In this document: piece by piece, positions 40,940 to 55,900 of the stretch
How the letters are laid out: the number at the start of each line of letters is the position of its first letter
Position numbering within the stretch: position 1 is the first letter of the stretch
NCBI RefSeq assembly: GCF_047663525.1
Contig: NC_092607.1
Location: forward strand, 7,039,001 to 7,103,000
Source: Anas platyrhynchos
Taxonomy: Eukaryota > Chordata > Aves > Anseriformes > Anatidae
Length of the DNA: 64,000 bases
Direction: 5' to 3'
Translations under genes and position numbers: made by a program
The notes under the pieces: generated by a model
Seen by the model: the letters and a program-made list of their open reading frames with translations, nothing else
Database searches by the model: none
What the model was told of the DNA's origin: nothing

Positions 40940-41224
40940 CTCGGAGGCTCCTCCTGGCAGTGCAGGATGCAGGACAAAGCCCCCAGCTGCCCGAGGGGCT
41001 CAGACAGCACTGCTCTAGCCAGGTCTCCAGGACCACAGCGAGGCAGAAGCATTTCTGCTAACAACAACCGGGAGCTCTGCTGGGGCCACAGCCCCGCGCC
41101 CTCCCCTCCCCGGGCTGCTCCTTTGCTGCCCAGGGTCAGCAGGGGCTTGTGGAGCACCTCCAGCTGCAGCGTCCTCCAACCAGGCTGTTTCATGAAGTGT
41201 CTGCTCTGAGACAAGAGCCTCTCT
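40940..41224 (-). other. Orphan exon-like segment
   Basis: Bounded by acceptor CCTCCATGCAG and a perfect donor GAG|GTGAGTGG. One frame is open throughout (94 codons, about RERLLSQSRHFMKQPGWRTL to LGALSCILHCQEEPPR). No partner exon was found and the product is not recognised. It may be noncoding. Confidence 0.25.
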
Positions 41225-42532
41225 CTGCATGGAGGCACAAGGTACAGCTTAGGACACCGATACCCCCATCCTGCAGCACCTTCAGCTCAGGCTCTGAGCC
41301 TCCTTCCCCAGCCTGAGCCTACCTGCAGAGCCAGGCTGGCTTAAGCCTCCCGAGCAGGCAGAAGCCAGGCAGGCTTTTCCTTATCACTAACAAATCCTAC
41401 TCCCCCCGAAGCACAGAGATTCTCCAAGCGCACACATGCAGAACAACAGAGGCAGAACTAGGTCAGGAAAACACACGGAGCTCATGGTTATCCATGCCCG
41501 GCTGCACCCCTCGGTGTGCCTGCTGGGGCGCAAGGATGCTCCAGGCACGGCCAGGGCCACTGACAACCTCAGCAAGCAAGTCTTTAAGAGTTTCACAACA
41601 CAATGTGACTCTTACACCCCAGAAACACCAACTGCTGCCCCCCACACCCCCTCCTCACAGGGCTTCACCCCAACACACCAGACGATGCTCCCCCAGCAGC
41701 AGCCACCCGCGGGCACGCCGCAGAGCTGCTACTTACAAGCCGGAGCAGTTACCGCAGCTCAGTCTCCCCCCAGGAGCATCCCTCAGTACCGTACGCTTCC
41801 TTCCCAGCACGGCAGGAGCAGCTCCCTGTTCCTCCAACAGTTCTGCCAGCGGTGACCCACATTCCCATGCCAGCCCAGCAATATTTGCTACACACACATC
41901 ACTAACGCAACGCGCACCTTGCCGAGCAGCAACCTCACAGACTCGTCATGTGCGGGCTGCCTCCCACCCTCCTCCTGATGTCAGCGCTCCCCACCTAACC
42001 TAGATTGCAAACCCCCCCCCAAAGCGAGCTCCTCGTCCTCTCCCGTGCCAGGGTTGCCAGCAGTTGAGGCAGGGCAGCAGGATGGAAGGGGTTTGGGGTT
42101 GCAGGGGAGCACCTAGGGCAGCCGGCAGCTCCCAGCCTCCGTGCACGGCATGGGGGGGATGCCCCAGTTTCAGCTCGGAGAAGGAGCACGGGGGGAGGTG
42201 GGAGAGGAGGACTTCTGCAAACACATGCTCCTGCTGGCAGAGAAAGTGCTCAGGCTTTCCCTGAGCTAAGAGAGAGCTCCAGGCCTGCGCTGAGCTCCAC
42301 CTTCATTCCCACTGATACACCACAAAAAGCCCAGGAAGAGGTTAGGAAGGACTTTAAGAGCTTCTGCACCCGGGGAAGCTTCCCAAGCTGGCCCTGCAGA
42401 GCTCCCAGCTCACCCAGCTTTCTCCCAGGGACCCCATCCCCTGCACCCAAGGGGCACCGCAGAGCAGCCCCAGCCCTGAGCAGGCTGGAGCCCACACAGA
42501 GCCCTCTGGGCTTTCGGGAAAGAGCTGCATGC

Positions 42533-42592
42533 AAACCTGGAAAGACGTTTGTAAATCTGGAAAGCTCTTTGTAAGCCTGGAAAAACAGCAGG
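42533..42592. repeat. 20-bp tandem repeat, 3 copies
   Basis: Degenerate units of the type AAACCTGGAAAGACGTTTGT, AAATCTGGAAAGCTCTTTGT and AAGCCTGGAAAAACAGCA. Confidence 0.75.
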
Positions 42593-43863
42593 TGGCTAAA
42601 CCTTGCAGCACTGTGCACAGAAATCAAAACCCAGGAGAACAAAGCCTCAAACACACACCTGGGAGTGCATCTACCAGCAGAGGCCGTGTCGGGAAGCACT
42701 GGAAGCAGCCCACAGCAGATGAGCACAGACACCCCTCACTCCCTGTCCTCGTCCCCCGCCGCCAGCAGCTGCCCCACCAGCCCAGCAGCTCCGGGCTTTC
42801 TCCAAAACCCCAGCAGGGAACAGCTTTGCCTCCCGCACTGGTGCATGGACACCAGCACCTCCACCAGGTGCTCATGCTGGCTCCCTGCAGCCCTTTCAGG
42901 AGAGCAGGAGGAACTGATCAGCAGCTGCTGTGGCAAGGCACCTGCTGGATATACCCAGGGACTGGGAACTCAGCTGGGGGCGATGGGGTTGGGTGGGGAG
43001 GGAGGGGTGGGCTGGAGCCAGTTGCATCCTAGCAGGCATTTTGGGTGGGTCAGAAAAATTTCCTGCACATTTTAATAAGCTGCTCATTTGTCTGCGTTCA
43101 TGTGCATTGGAGGATGGTAGAAACTGCCCTTTGGTTCGGCTCAAGCCCAGAGATGCTCCTTCCAGGGGCCTGGGGAGGTGACAGCAGGGCAGCAGGGTCG
43201 CTGCTTTGCAGCTGCATTAAACACAACCACAAACACACGTGGAGAGGAAAACCAGGTGTTGGTGCATGCCAGGAGGCGTGCAGTCATTCACTGCAGCAGA
43301 GACTAAGCTGTGAGCAAAGGGAAATGTAGTAGTAGGGCTGGTGTCTCCTCTCTCTCATCATTAAAAATAAAGCAGTCTCTCTCTGCTGCTGTTGTCATTT
43401 CCTATAAAATCTCCTGCCCGTGGCTGCAGCAGGAGGAAAGGCAGCCCCGGCTGCGGGATCTGCCTGGCTCTGTGCGGGGCTGGTGAGGTGCTGGGGGCTG
43501 CAAACCACAGCGGCTGGGAGCAAAAAGGCACCCGAGAGAGGGGCAGCAGCAGGCGGCTGGGAACGCTGTTCTGTCTCAGGTCAAAGCCCGATGGCTTTGC
43601 TCAGCCACTGTCCTCAAGCTGTTAGCATATCGCTTTTAAAAATATCTCATTATGTTCTTAATGGAGGAATGTTGTTTTTTTCCCCTATGTTTTCTGCCTC
43701 TGCTTGCACTGAAATGCTCACATTTCAGCAATTTTTCAGCAGCTAACTGCTGTTTGCAAATCAATGTTTTATTTTTTTTCTTTTCAATAAAATTCTTGGT
43801 ATTATGGTTGAAATCTACTTGACCATGTTTTCTACAGAGAAGCATATTTAGTTAAAATGTTTT

Positions 43864-44012
43864 CACAGAATGGGTTGGGTTGGAAGGACCCCAGCCCCAG
43901 CTGCCCCCAGCCCCCCCCAGCCTGGCCTTGAGCACCCCCAGCTCCTCGGGGCAGCCTGGGCCAGGGCCTCGCCGCCCTCAGAGGGAAGAATTTCCTCCTT
44001 AATTTTTGTAGC
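43864..44012 (-). repeat. CR1 LINE 3'-tail fragment
   Basis: Starts CACAGAATGGGTTGGGTTGGAAGGACC and continues with GGGGCAGCCTGGGCCAGGGCC: the reverse complement of a CR1 3' end. Confidence 0.88.
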
Positions 44013-44366
44013 CAAGGAAGAGAGAGCGGGAGCATCCTGGAAGGAAAAGTTTCACCAGCTGGAAGACAAAATCCCCGATGAGGAGTGCTGCCAGCACTGG
44101 CAGCCGGTCCCGATAGGAAAGCTGCCCTTGGGCGGGTGCCCCCCACTCTGTCCCTCTGGCCCCTCCGCCTGCCCCCAGAGGTGGTTACCCTTCGTCTTCC
44201 CCAGGGCGGTGGAGGAAGGCTCCATCCAGCGGAGATAAAGACAGCCGAAACCGTCCCCAGTCCCACACTGGGCGTCCTCGGGCAGCGCGGCTCCTGTGCA
44301 AAGGCGAAGGGCGCACGGTGAGAGGAGAAAGGGGCAGGAGGGAGAGCTGGGGAGCTGCTGCCTGCA

Positions 44367-44492
44367 GGAGCTGCAGGGCACGGTGTTATACAGGCACACA
44401 TCCCTATAGGAGCTGCAGGGCACGATGTTATACAGGCACACATCCCTATAGGAGCTGCAGGGCACGATGTTATACAGGCACACATCCCTACA
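44367..44492. repeat. 42-bp minisatellite, 3 copies
   Basis: Three almost identical copies of a 42-bp unit beginning GGAGCTGCAGGGCACG, with one G/A difference in copy 1. Recent expansion is likely. Confidence 0.95.
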
Positions 44493-44625
44493 GGGGACCA
44501 GGAACGGGTTTGTCCCACTCCCCACCCAGCACCCGCAGGCTCAGGGGACGCAGACCCCTTCCCCTGCAAGCCGTGTCCCCACGTGCCAGCCGTCCTCCCG
44601 GTGTACCTGCTCAGGAACTCGGCTC

Positions 44626-44638
44626 TTTAATGATTAAC
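44626..44638. promoter_or_regulatory. HNF1-type palindrome
   Basis: TTTAATGATTAAC matches the HNF1 consensus GTTAATNATTAAC at 12 of 13 positions. It lies 6 kb upstream of SGK2, which is a kidney and liver kinase in mammals. Function is inferred. Confidence 0.4.
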
Positions 44639-44659
44639 CCACATCTGCAATTAGGTATT

Positions 44660-47600
44660 TGCCAGCGGATCTCTACGGCAGCACAAGGGGGATGCCCTTC
44701 AAGGGATGACCCCCGCTTTCTCTCTCTTTCTCTCATGCCCATTCCATTTCAGAATGTTTTACGCAGCTGTTTTGTCGGGATTGTGTATGGTTAAGATAGG
44801 GCGTGCTATCTTCATCTCCCTATCAGGCAATATCCATAACCATAACCATAAACGTGTCACTGCCAGGGGACCCGAGCCGTCAGAATTGCTGGGAAAGTCC
44901 AGGCAGGGACGGACACATTTCTGCAGAGAGCACCGAGAAGTCGCCCTCGCCCTGCAGCCAAAGGTGACCTGAGGTGCCCGAGGAGCCACCTGGGGGGTGT
45001 TCGGCCACCCGGTTATCCATGCCCTGGTGGAGCGATGAGTGGGGAAGGATGGGGATAGGGTCAGATAGGAATAGGGACAGGATCGGAAAGGATTTAAAAG
45101 GGCTGAGCCTGTTTCTTCTTCTAACAGGACTTCGTGAGGGCTGCCTAGCCTTTTGGTGATCAGGTTCCCTAAAATCTTTTTTTCCCCCTACCTTTTTCTT
45201 TTAGCTTCATAAAGGCAGGGCTCTGCCCCAGGCATTGCCTTTGGTTTTGGCAGGGAGTCCCTCCTGGCGGGTCCCATGTTGCCATGCAAGAGCCAAGGGG
45301 AGAGCACTTGGGATCTGTTTTTTATCCCAAAAGACAGCTAAATGGGCTTGAGCATCCTGGAGGCCATAACCCCCTGATAGGATTATTGCCACTGAACTAC
45401 TCAGCTGGGACATTCTTGCTCCCAAGCTTTGGCCCCAAGCACAGCGTCGGGACCGGTACAGGTGCAGCTCCCTGTGCACTGTCCTCTCTTCCCAGCACTG
45501 CCCCAGGACATGCCCAGTCTGTAGGGTTGAGGCTTTCCTTACAAAATAATATCTGGCTTTTAGGGATGAGGGTGTCTTTGCCCCGCAGCACACCCCCTGA
45601 AGCCAGCCTGGCCCGCCCAGGGCCGCCACCAGCTCGGGGCAGCGTGTCACCGGGGACAAGGGCAGGGCTGCAGTTTCCCAGCCGGATTGAGCAGGGTTTA
45701 GCAGCCAGGAGTCAGCTCCCGGAGCCACACTGACCCCAAACCGGCCCCTCTCTGCTGGCACTGCTGTGGCTTTGTAAGCAAGGGGTATGAGGGCTCACAG
45801 CTCCCCAAAACTGCCCCCCAAACCCATCCTGCCCAGGAGGGGACTGGAGGCTGCCCCCTTGGAGAGGTGCTGGGCACAGCGACCCGGAGCCTCTCGGGGC
45901 CCAAACCCCATTTCTGTGCCTGTGCCCCCAGTGCTGGAGCTGCCCGAGCCTCCTGTCCTGCTGCAGGGGTGTGGGGACGCTCAGTTCCCCGCTGATCTGC
46001 TGAGCTGCCGGCTCCAGAAGCTGGACAGGGCCTGAAAACACCCGGGGCTGCTCCTTGCAGGGCCAGGAGCGAGCTGGCAGGGGGCTGCGGGGGCAGCAGC
46101 ACTGGAGGCTCCTTCCCACCCTGTCCCATCATGTCCCTGCCCTGGGACAGGCACATTTAAAGCAAGAAGCCTTCCAGCAGCACTGTGCTCCTCTCCGGAG
46201 TTGCTGGGATTCTCTCACAGCTGGAAAATGAGCCCGGTTTAGGAAACGTGAGCCCTCTGCTTCCAGCTGCTGCCCCAGGGCCACAGCCCCTGTGCCCACT
46301 GACTTGGTGCCCAGCAGTGGGGCCGACCCCTTCCCAAAACCTCTGCTTCTCCCAGAGTGTCTCAAGCCCTGGTGAAAAGAAGGGAAAGCCACGGAGGAAG
46401 GAGAAAGGAGCCCGGTGTTACCTGTGGGGAGTGCGGAGCAGGAGTCCTGGCACGGGGCGGCAGCAGCTGCAGAAGGCAGCTCTCGCCTCCCTCCCTCCCC
46501 TTGTTTTTGTTTTGGCGATTCGGTCTGAAGGTCGAAGGAGAAATCTGCAGGAGTGGCCTGAGGTAGGAAGTAAATGATTACCCGGCCACGAGGGGATGAG
46601 GGGACGGAGGAACCGGGAGCCGGGTGGGAGAGGAAATTCCCTCCCTGGGGGATTAGAGGGCAGCTCGCCCCTGGGAAAGTGCGAAAGGTGAGAGCAAGGT
46701 GCTCCTGGCCACAGGCTGTGCCGGGTCACAGCGAGCCGTGTGTCACCTCTGCAAGGCCAGCAGCGGCACCAGGGGCCTGGGACACCCGCTGGGCACGGGC
46801 AGGACCCGCTGCTGGTGCTCCAGCAACACACGGGGCTTGGCAGCAAGGCAGGAGCACAGCGAGGTGGAGCCGCCCTGGAGCCTCGTCCCCATGGGGCAGG
46901 GGCAGGACAGAGACAGGACGGGGACATCCCTCTGGACAGGAGATCCGAGCCAAAAAATGAAATCACAGCTATTGCCCTCTATCCAGCCTTCCCCCATTCA
47001 CTCCATGTCCCTCTCTCTTTCCCTCTGTGGGTGCCTGGTACTGGGATGTCCCCAGAGGGGTCACCACATCCCTGGCTGGGCACCTAAGTAAGGCTCTGCA
47101 GCTGGGCACACTGGTGGAGTCACTGCTGGCCACTGGTGGAGCTCCAGCTCCTCACCCGAAATGCCGAAGCAGCCTGACACATGTGCTTCGAAGCTGGAGG
47201 TTCAGGGGCTCAGGACAGCACAGAAGAGGTCACCGAGTCTGTGTGAGGGGACACACAGGGCCACAGGTGTCCCTCGCATGCTCCAGCACCAAAAGCAGCT
47301 CGTGGCGAGGAGCAGGAGAAGCTCTCACACCTCCCCAGCTCCTGCTGACGTTCCTGCCTGGTGGCACAGCTGCGAGGACAAGGGGATTCGACATTGCCCT
47401 TGTGTCATGGGGAACTGTCCCAAAGAGAGATCCCCGTTGTGCTTGAGGAGCTGTGGAGACACGGAGTGATGAGGAAATGCTCCCTCCGGGTGCCGAGAGG
47501 CCTTTGTTTCATTCCTTCTCAGAGCGAGCAGGCTCAGAGGGCTGCTGCAGCACACGGCCGGGAGCTGCGGGTCTGACAGAAGCCACTCGGAGCAGTTTGT

Positions 47601-48601
47601 ACATCCCCATCCCGATGCTTTCACAGGCGATTCCTGCTTTCAACCCGCTGCTATTTCGGGCTGTGCTTTGCTCATCCCACCACATCCCCTGCGTAAAGCC
47701 GCATGTCCCCAGCAAGCCCGGCTGCAGGGGAGCTCCCCCGGCACCAGCAGAGCACCGAACGCCTGCTGCAGCGGGCTGGGGGCTGCCCATGGGGGCAAAC
47801 CCAGTCTGATGGACACACCAGCAGCCACGGGCACGGTGAGAGGACAGACCCTGGCTCGTTTTTCCCCAAACTCATCGCACATCAGCCCTGAGCGTGCAGC
47901 AGCACCCGGCAGGGAGATGGAGGAAGGTGCCTGAACCGACAGCGAGACAAAGCCTGGGGAGACTGGAAATAATCCCCGGGCTCCTGCAGCTGGAAGCTGC
48001 AGCGAGGTAGAGGCTGGGTGGGATCCCCCTGGGACCCTTATGGCCTGGCGGTGCCTCTGCCAGGCAGGGCTCGGGGTTTGGGGTGCCCCTGTGGGGTGCT
48101 GCCTGCTCGTGCTTCCCTTCTCTGCTTCCCGAGGGGCGAGCAGAGCAAGGAGCCTTCGACTGCTCGGAGCAAAAAATAAAGAAAAAAGGGCAGAAATCGC
48201 CTTACAGCCCCAAATGCACCCAAAGCAGGAGCTGGATTTTTTTTTTTTTTTAATTTTTATTTTTTGCTCACAAGGAAAAATATAAATATATGCTGAATGA
48301 GGTTTAAAACCTAATTGCTAAGGTAAAACCTCCGCAAAGGCAGAGCTTCCCCAAACGCTTTCCATCCTCCCGTGCCCCTTTTGGCCCGTGAGGAGGCACA
48401 GAGAGGGGCAGGACGGGCTGGGGGCACCCGGCCAGGTCCCACAGCCTCCAGCAAGGACGGGGGGTGGCAGCTGCGGCCCTAAAAAGGGGGAGGTGAGGAG
48501 GAAAGGACCCCAAAAGCACGGCGCGGAGAGCAGCTGCAAGCCGCAGCCGTGCGGCAGCCAGCCCCCGGCACCGCATTGCGGGGCAAGGACGGGAGGGGGG
48601 C
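44660..48601. other. Intergenic spacer
   Basis: GC-rich with no recognisable exon. ATAACCATAACCATAAACG at about 44836-44854 is a short tandem repeat. The many open frames are composition shadows. Confidence 0.5.
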
Positions 48602-48680
48602 ACGGCTCGGATCGGCTCGGATCGGCTCGGATCGGGTTGGATCGGGTCGGATCGAGTTGGATCGGGTTGGATAGGATCGG
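48602..48680. repeat. 10-bp CGGCTCGGAT minisatellite
   Basis: About eight units of GGCTCGGATC drifting to GGGTTGGATC, followed by related GGCACGGCTC steps. Confidence 0.92.
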
Positions 48681-48921
48681 CTTGGCACGGCTCAGCACGG
48701 CTGGGCACAGCTGGGCACAGCCCGCATGCAGCCCGGAGGCAGCTCGGTTCAAGCCAGGGCTGCTCCGAGCCCCGCATTTTGTTTCGCTGCCTTCATCTGT
48801 TTGCAGGGGGCTCGGACATTTGGGGTTTGGCTCCCCGCGCCCCGTGCCCCATCCTATCAGCCCCCCCTCCCCTGCCCCCTGCTCAGCGAAGCAGGCCAGC
48901 CTCCTCGGATAGGTTTTCTCT

Positions 48922-48927
48922 TTATTG
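48922..48927 (-). terminator. SLC32A1: SLC32A1 poly(A) signal AATAAA
   Basis: AATAAA on the minus strand about 920 nt after the SLC32A1 stop. The transcript would end near 48905. Confidence 0.65.
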
Positions 48928-49844
48928 TTCGATATATTTATGTACCACATTATAAGTTAAAGATAGACTTTTGTTTTTCTGATATACATTTTTCATCTTA
49001 TTTACCACAATTACACCACACATACATTGGAAACAGCTCCACGGATCTGGTAGATTGCACAGAATGAGTTTTGTCTTAGTTTTGTTTCTGTATCCTGAAC
49101 GACGTCAAATCCAACAACATATATATGCTTTTCTTTTCATAATTTAGAAGTAACAATCGTTAAAATGAAACAAAACAAAACAAAACAAAATCACTGAGAA
49201 GTGGACTCCGGGTTTGTGATTTCAACCAGAGGCAAAATGTGATCGATGGGCAGCGCCGTTCCTCGGTGTGAGTCCGGGTGGGAGAATTCAGCAGTCCTGG
49301 CATCGCTGCAGTCATCAGCGTTGGGCTTGCTGGGCCGGCCACACAATCCGGGGCTCGTTTACTTCTCTCTCAACCCATGTAAAATAAAGGAAGGGCCCTG
49401 CTCCCAGCGCCCGCAGCTTGCTCGCTTCCGTCTGTAAGCCCAGAGCCCCAGTCCCATCGGGTCGGCGCCTGTTCCTCCTCCTGAAGCACCGAACTGCCGA
49501 GCTGTGAGGAGCAGTAAAGCTGCGATCGGTTCCCGACTGGTCCTTCGCGGGGGGGCCAAGCTTCAGGCAACTAGTGAGGAGATCGGGATGGGGCACCACG
49601 TATTTTCCTTTAAAACATTCTAAATAACAAAAAAATATATTTAACTCTTAGCTTATTTAAAAAGATGGCAGGGCGAACACTGTCTTCTCGTCTTATCTCA
49701 TTTAATTTGCAGATTTCTAAGACACAGAATTTGTTGGATGCACGTAACGAAAATAATGACTCTCTTCATTCAAGGGATGCGGATTTTTTTGGCTATGCAG
49801 ATGTTCGATGCGATTCTCTTGCTGCAGCCAGCTCTGGCCCCTCC
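48928..49844 (-). other. SLC32A1: SLC32A1 3' UTR
   Basis: Continuous with the last exon up to the AATAAA. AT-rich near both ends, with an (AAAAC)n tract at about 49168-49190. No coding signal was seen. Confidence 0.65.
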
Positions 49845-52078
<2,234 letters not shown>

Positions 52079-52850
52079 GGTGGCGGCTCCGCACCCGGCG
52101 GTCGGATGGACCCGACGGGGAGGGCGAGCGGCGGGGGGCGGCCGGGAGCCGGGCTCCGGGAAAAGGGCGGCGGGGGCGGTGCGGGGGGGCTCTGCCGAGC
52201 CGCTACCTCCGCTCCCGGGCGCGCTGCGAGCGGCTGCGCTGCGGGCGGCCCTGGGGCATGCCCCCGCGGCGGGCAGGTGCGGGAGCGCAGCTCCCCGCCC
52301 GCTCCGCGCCCCTCCGCCGGTCCCCGCGGCCGGGCTGTGCTGGGGGGCGACGGTGGGAGGCTGTCCCCGGACGGTGGCTGTCCCCGGACGGCTGCTGTCC
52401 CCGGACGGAGGCTGTCACCAGCCGGCGGCTGTCACCAGACGGGCAGCGCGAGCCCCTGGCAGAGCGCGCCGCGTCTCCATCGCAGTGCGCCCACCTCGCG
52501 GGGAGAAGAGAGGGGAGAGGAGTGCTGCAGTTCTGGGGGAGGTACCAGCGGCCCCGGCCAAGCCCAGCCTCCCCCCCGCGGCACGGCGACACCCACGCCC
52601 GCCGGGCCCCGCCAGCAGCGCCGCAGCGCGGCCCCCCCGGCCCCGCAGCCCCCGCCGCCGCGCCCCGACCCCTTCCCCGCTCCGCTCCGGGGGCGGCCGA
52701 GGCACAAGAGCCCCCCCGAAGGGGCGGACAAAGGGGCTCCCGACCGCTCCTTAACGGAATTTTCCTCCCCAGAACCCCTCCCTTTTATTTTCTCTACCCA
52801 AAAATACGCGCGGCCCCTTTGGAGGCTGGGGGCAGCTTGGGCAGGGGAGC
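52079..52850 (-). promoter_or_regulatory. SLC32A1: SLC32A1 CpG-island promoter
   Basis: Very CpG-rich sequence upstream of the start codon, with GC boxes and no TATA box near the ATG. The transcription start cannot be placed from sequence alone. Confidence 0.65.
52359..52443. repeat. 17-bp GC-rich tandem repeat, 5 copies
   Basis: Units of GGCTGTCCCCGGACGGT; copies 4 and 5 drift to GGCTGTCACCAGCCGGC. It lies in the SLC32A1 promoter island. Confidence 0.88.
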
Positions 52851-52870
52851 CCCCGGCAGCTGCGGGGCAC

Positions 52871-52990
52871 GGCGTGCCGGGGGGGCAGCGGTGTGCCAGC
52901 GGCGTGCCAACGTGCCGAAGTGCCACCGATGTGCCACCGATGTGCCAAAGTGTCACCGGAGCGTCACCGACGTGCCACCGGGGTGCCGAG
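52871..52990. repeat. 11-bp GTGCCACCGAT-type tandem repeat
   Basis: About ten degenerate 10-11 bp copies (GTGCCACCGAT, GTGCCAAAGT, GTCACCGGAGC). Confidence 0.85.
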
Positions 52991-55900
52991 CCCCGGCCGG
53001 GTTATCTTTGCGCTCCCCCCGATCTTATCGCAGAGATTCCCCTTTCTTCTAAAAACTACACAAATATAGCTCGGGATTTTCGTTTTGCCTCCAAACACCC
53101 GCGCTGGTTTGGCACGGAGGAGCCTGGCCGCGGTTCTTTGTTCGCGTGTTTTCGAGGTGCGCAGCCAGCGCGGCGACGGGAGAAAAAAAGGGGGCCCTTC
53201 CCCAAGGGAGGGGGCAGCTGGCTCGTTTGTTTATTTGGGAAGGTAAAAAGGAAACTCCGTTTTATTGGTTTTATTTTTTACAATTATTTTAAATTTTTAA
53301 AATTACAAAAGAAAGGAAAAGCCAGCGGTAAATCATTTCCTAATATCGGGGCAGGGAGAGGGGGGGGATGCGGATGCAGGTGGGATGCGGCATCGAGCAG
53401 AGCTTCCAGAAAACGCTTTGAATACCCCCCCCCCTTTTTTTTTTCCTTTCATTTTTTTCCTTTTGACGGAAGGAGGAAGAAAATTGGGTGCAAAGCGGCT
53501 GAAATGCGTCAGAAAGAAACATCCCCGGTGAGGGTTTCTCACAGGGCTCTCTCGGCCGCTGCTTCCCCCCTGACACCGGACCCCAAATAATTAAAAAAAA
53601 AAATAAATTAAAAATGTTAAAAAAAAAATGATAAAAGCGAGTGAAAGGAAGACGGCGAGGCACGGCGTCTCCCTGCCTTCGCTGTGCGGGGGAATTATCA
53701 CATATCAGTGCACAAATAGGTCGAGAAAGCAAAAGAAAAAAGAAAAAACAAATCCCAAAAAACCCAACGACTGCAACGATGAGCACCTCGGGGGTTAATT
53801 CAACGATTTTGTTGTTGTCGTTGTTTCTTTGTTTTGTTTTTCTTGGTTGTTTGTTTTGTTTTGATTTTGTTCTTAATTTAGCCTAAGACGAGTTCATTGT
53901 AAAAGAGGATGTGAAGGAGACCTGTTTCCAGGGGCTGCAGGGGGCATCAGGGAGGGCGAAAAAAATCAAAACGAAAATTCACCCAAATCGCCGTCTGGTG
54001 CGTGAATATTCCCTAAAACCGCCCTGGCGCAACCCCCCCGCCCCTCTCCTCCCCTCGGCCCTGCCCTGCCGCAGCCGGGGGGGCTCCGCCGCAGCCCCCA
54101 GCACCCCCAGGTCCTGGGGAGGGGAAGGGGACCCCGGCACCGCGCCTGGAGGGGGAGAGGGGCTTAGGGAGGGGGGAATGGGGAAGGGGGCTTTGGCAGA
54201 GGGCATTTGGGAGAGGGGTTTTAGGAGGGGAGGGCTAGGAGGGGGGCTTTGGGATGCTCACTGCGTGGTAAGGATGCGTCGGGCTCCGGAGACACCTTTT
54301 TAGAAAAAAAAATAAACAATTAAAAACGAAAAGACCACAAAACAAAATCAAAGATTGTCCCCGGAGCTGGGGGAGAAGCCCCGCTCCGTTGGGGGGGCTG
54401 CCCCGGCCGGGCTCTGCGACCCCCCCGTCGGATCGTGCCTCCGGGGGAGGACGCTTGGGGAAGAGCTGCCGGGGGGGGGGAGGTCTTCACTCGACCCCCC
54501 GGCAAATCCCCTGCAGAGCCCTGGACACAGAGACAATGGGAACCGGGGGGGCGCGGGGGGGGGCGCGGACATGCAGGGGACGCGGGGGGTGTGAGCGACA
54601 ACGAGGGGACAGGAGGCGCAGGGGACCCGAGGGGTGCTGGAGGTGGCCCCGGGGTGCCCCCGGGTTCAGGCTCCAGCATTTCCTCGCCGCGTCTCCCCCC
54701 TCCCGTTGTGCCCCCCCCTCAAACACAACCCCCGGCCCTGCCGCCCCCCCTGCCCCGGGCCCGAAGGAGGGGGAAGGAGAATTTCTTCGGCAGCGCATGG
54801 AAAGAAAAGCAACCCTGAACTTGGAGCGGCGGCCAGAAACGGGGGCAAAGCGCACCGGAGGGAGGGGAAAAAATAACAATAACAATAATAATCATAAAAT
54901 GAAAAAAAAAAGAGAACAAAAGGGGAAAGAGGCAGAGGAAGAGAAGGAGAAGAGAAGCGCGGAGAGAAGAGGGAAGGGCTGGGGCATTTACCTCTGCTGC
55001 TCGCCCCATCGCTGCCCGCAGCCGGAGGGGATGCGGGATGCAGGGTGCGGGATGCGGGGATGCGGCCGCGTTACTCCCGGCTCCCCCTAACTCCTAATTA
55101 CCCCGAGCAGGATAAGCCGAGGCAAACCTTATCCAAAGGTTAGCGGGTCTCAGGGGGGCGTTTGAGCTGCGAATCCTTTCAGAGGAAGCGAGGAGAGCGC
55201 GCAAACGAGCCGCAACCCGGAGCTGCCGAGGGCTCCCCGCCGCCCGGCGCTGGGGTTTTCGGGCACCGCTCTCCCCGCAGAGATGGGGCTGGGGGGTCCT
55301 GGCCCTGCTCGGGGGGCTCAGCCCAGCTCCTGGGGGTGCCTCTCCCCGGGACCCCCCCCCCGCACGCTCCGGCAGATCCAGCCGGAGGCGCGCCGCTGCC
55401 TTATCTCCCCAGAGCAGGCTCGGGGGCTCGCGGCTGGGATTTCTGATTAACCAAGTGAGGGCAAAAGAGCTATTCACGCTCAAAAAATCGTTTGAGGAAG
55501 GCAGGCAAGGCCAAGCCGAGCAGGCTGCCCTCCCGCACAGCCCGCACCTCCAGCCCCTCTCCGGGCCGCGGCTGGCCGGGCGCAGCGGGGCGGTGCGGGA
55601 GCAGGACGGGCAGCCCCCCGGTCAGGGACCCCCACCCCAAAGGAATCGTTCCTGCACTTTTTGGGGGCTGCGTTCTTCCTCAAACACAGTGTCGCAAATC
55701 GCGGCTGAAATTTAGATGCTTCCATATGAACACGGGGATTTAAGGCAATTCCTGCGTGCTTCATCCCCCTCTGCAACGAGCGTGGGTGTCCAAATGCCCC
55801 CCGATTCCTGCACAGACTCCACGCTTACACCACAAAAATTCCCCCCCAACACCCTGTCCCCCCCAAAACCTGCTGCTGGGCATCACAGCAGAGCTGCCAG

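Larger units (their letters stand above)
39639..43863. other. SGK2 upstream spacer
   Basis: GC-rich, no recognised gene. Long open frames occur on both strands but look like composition effects. One 285-nt segment (40940-41224) has clean splice borders. Confidence 0.5.
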
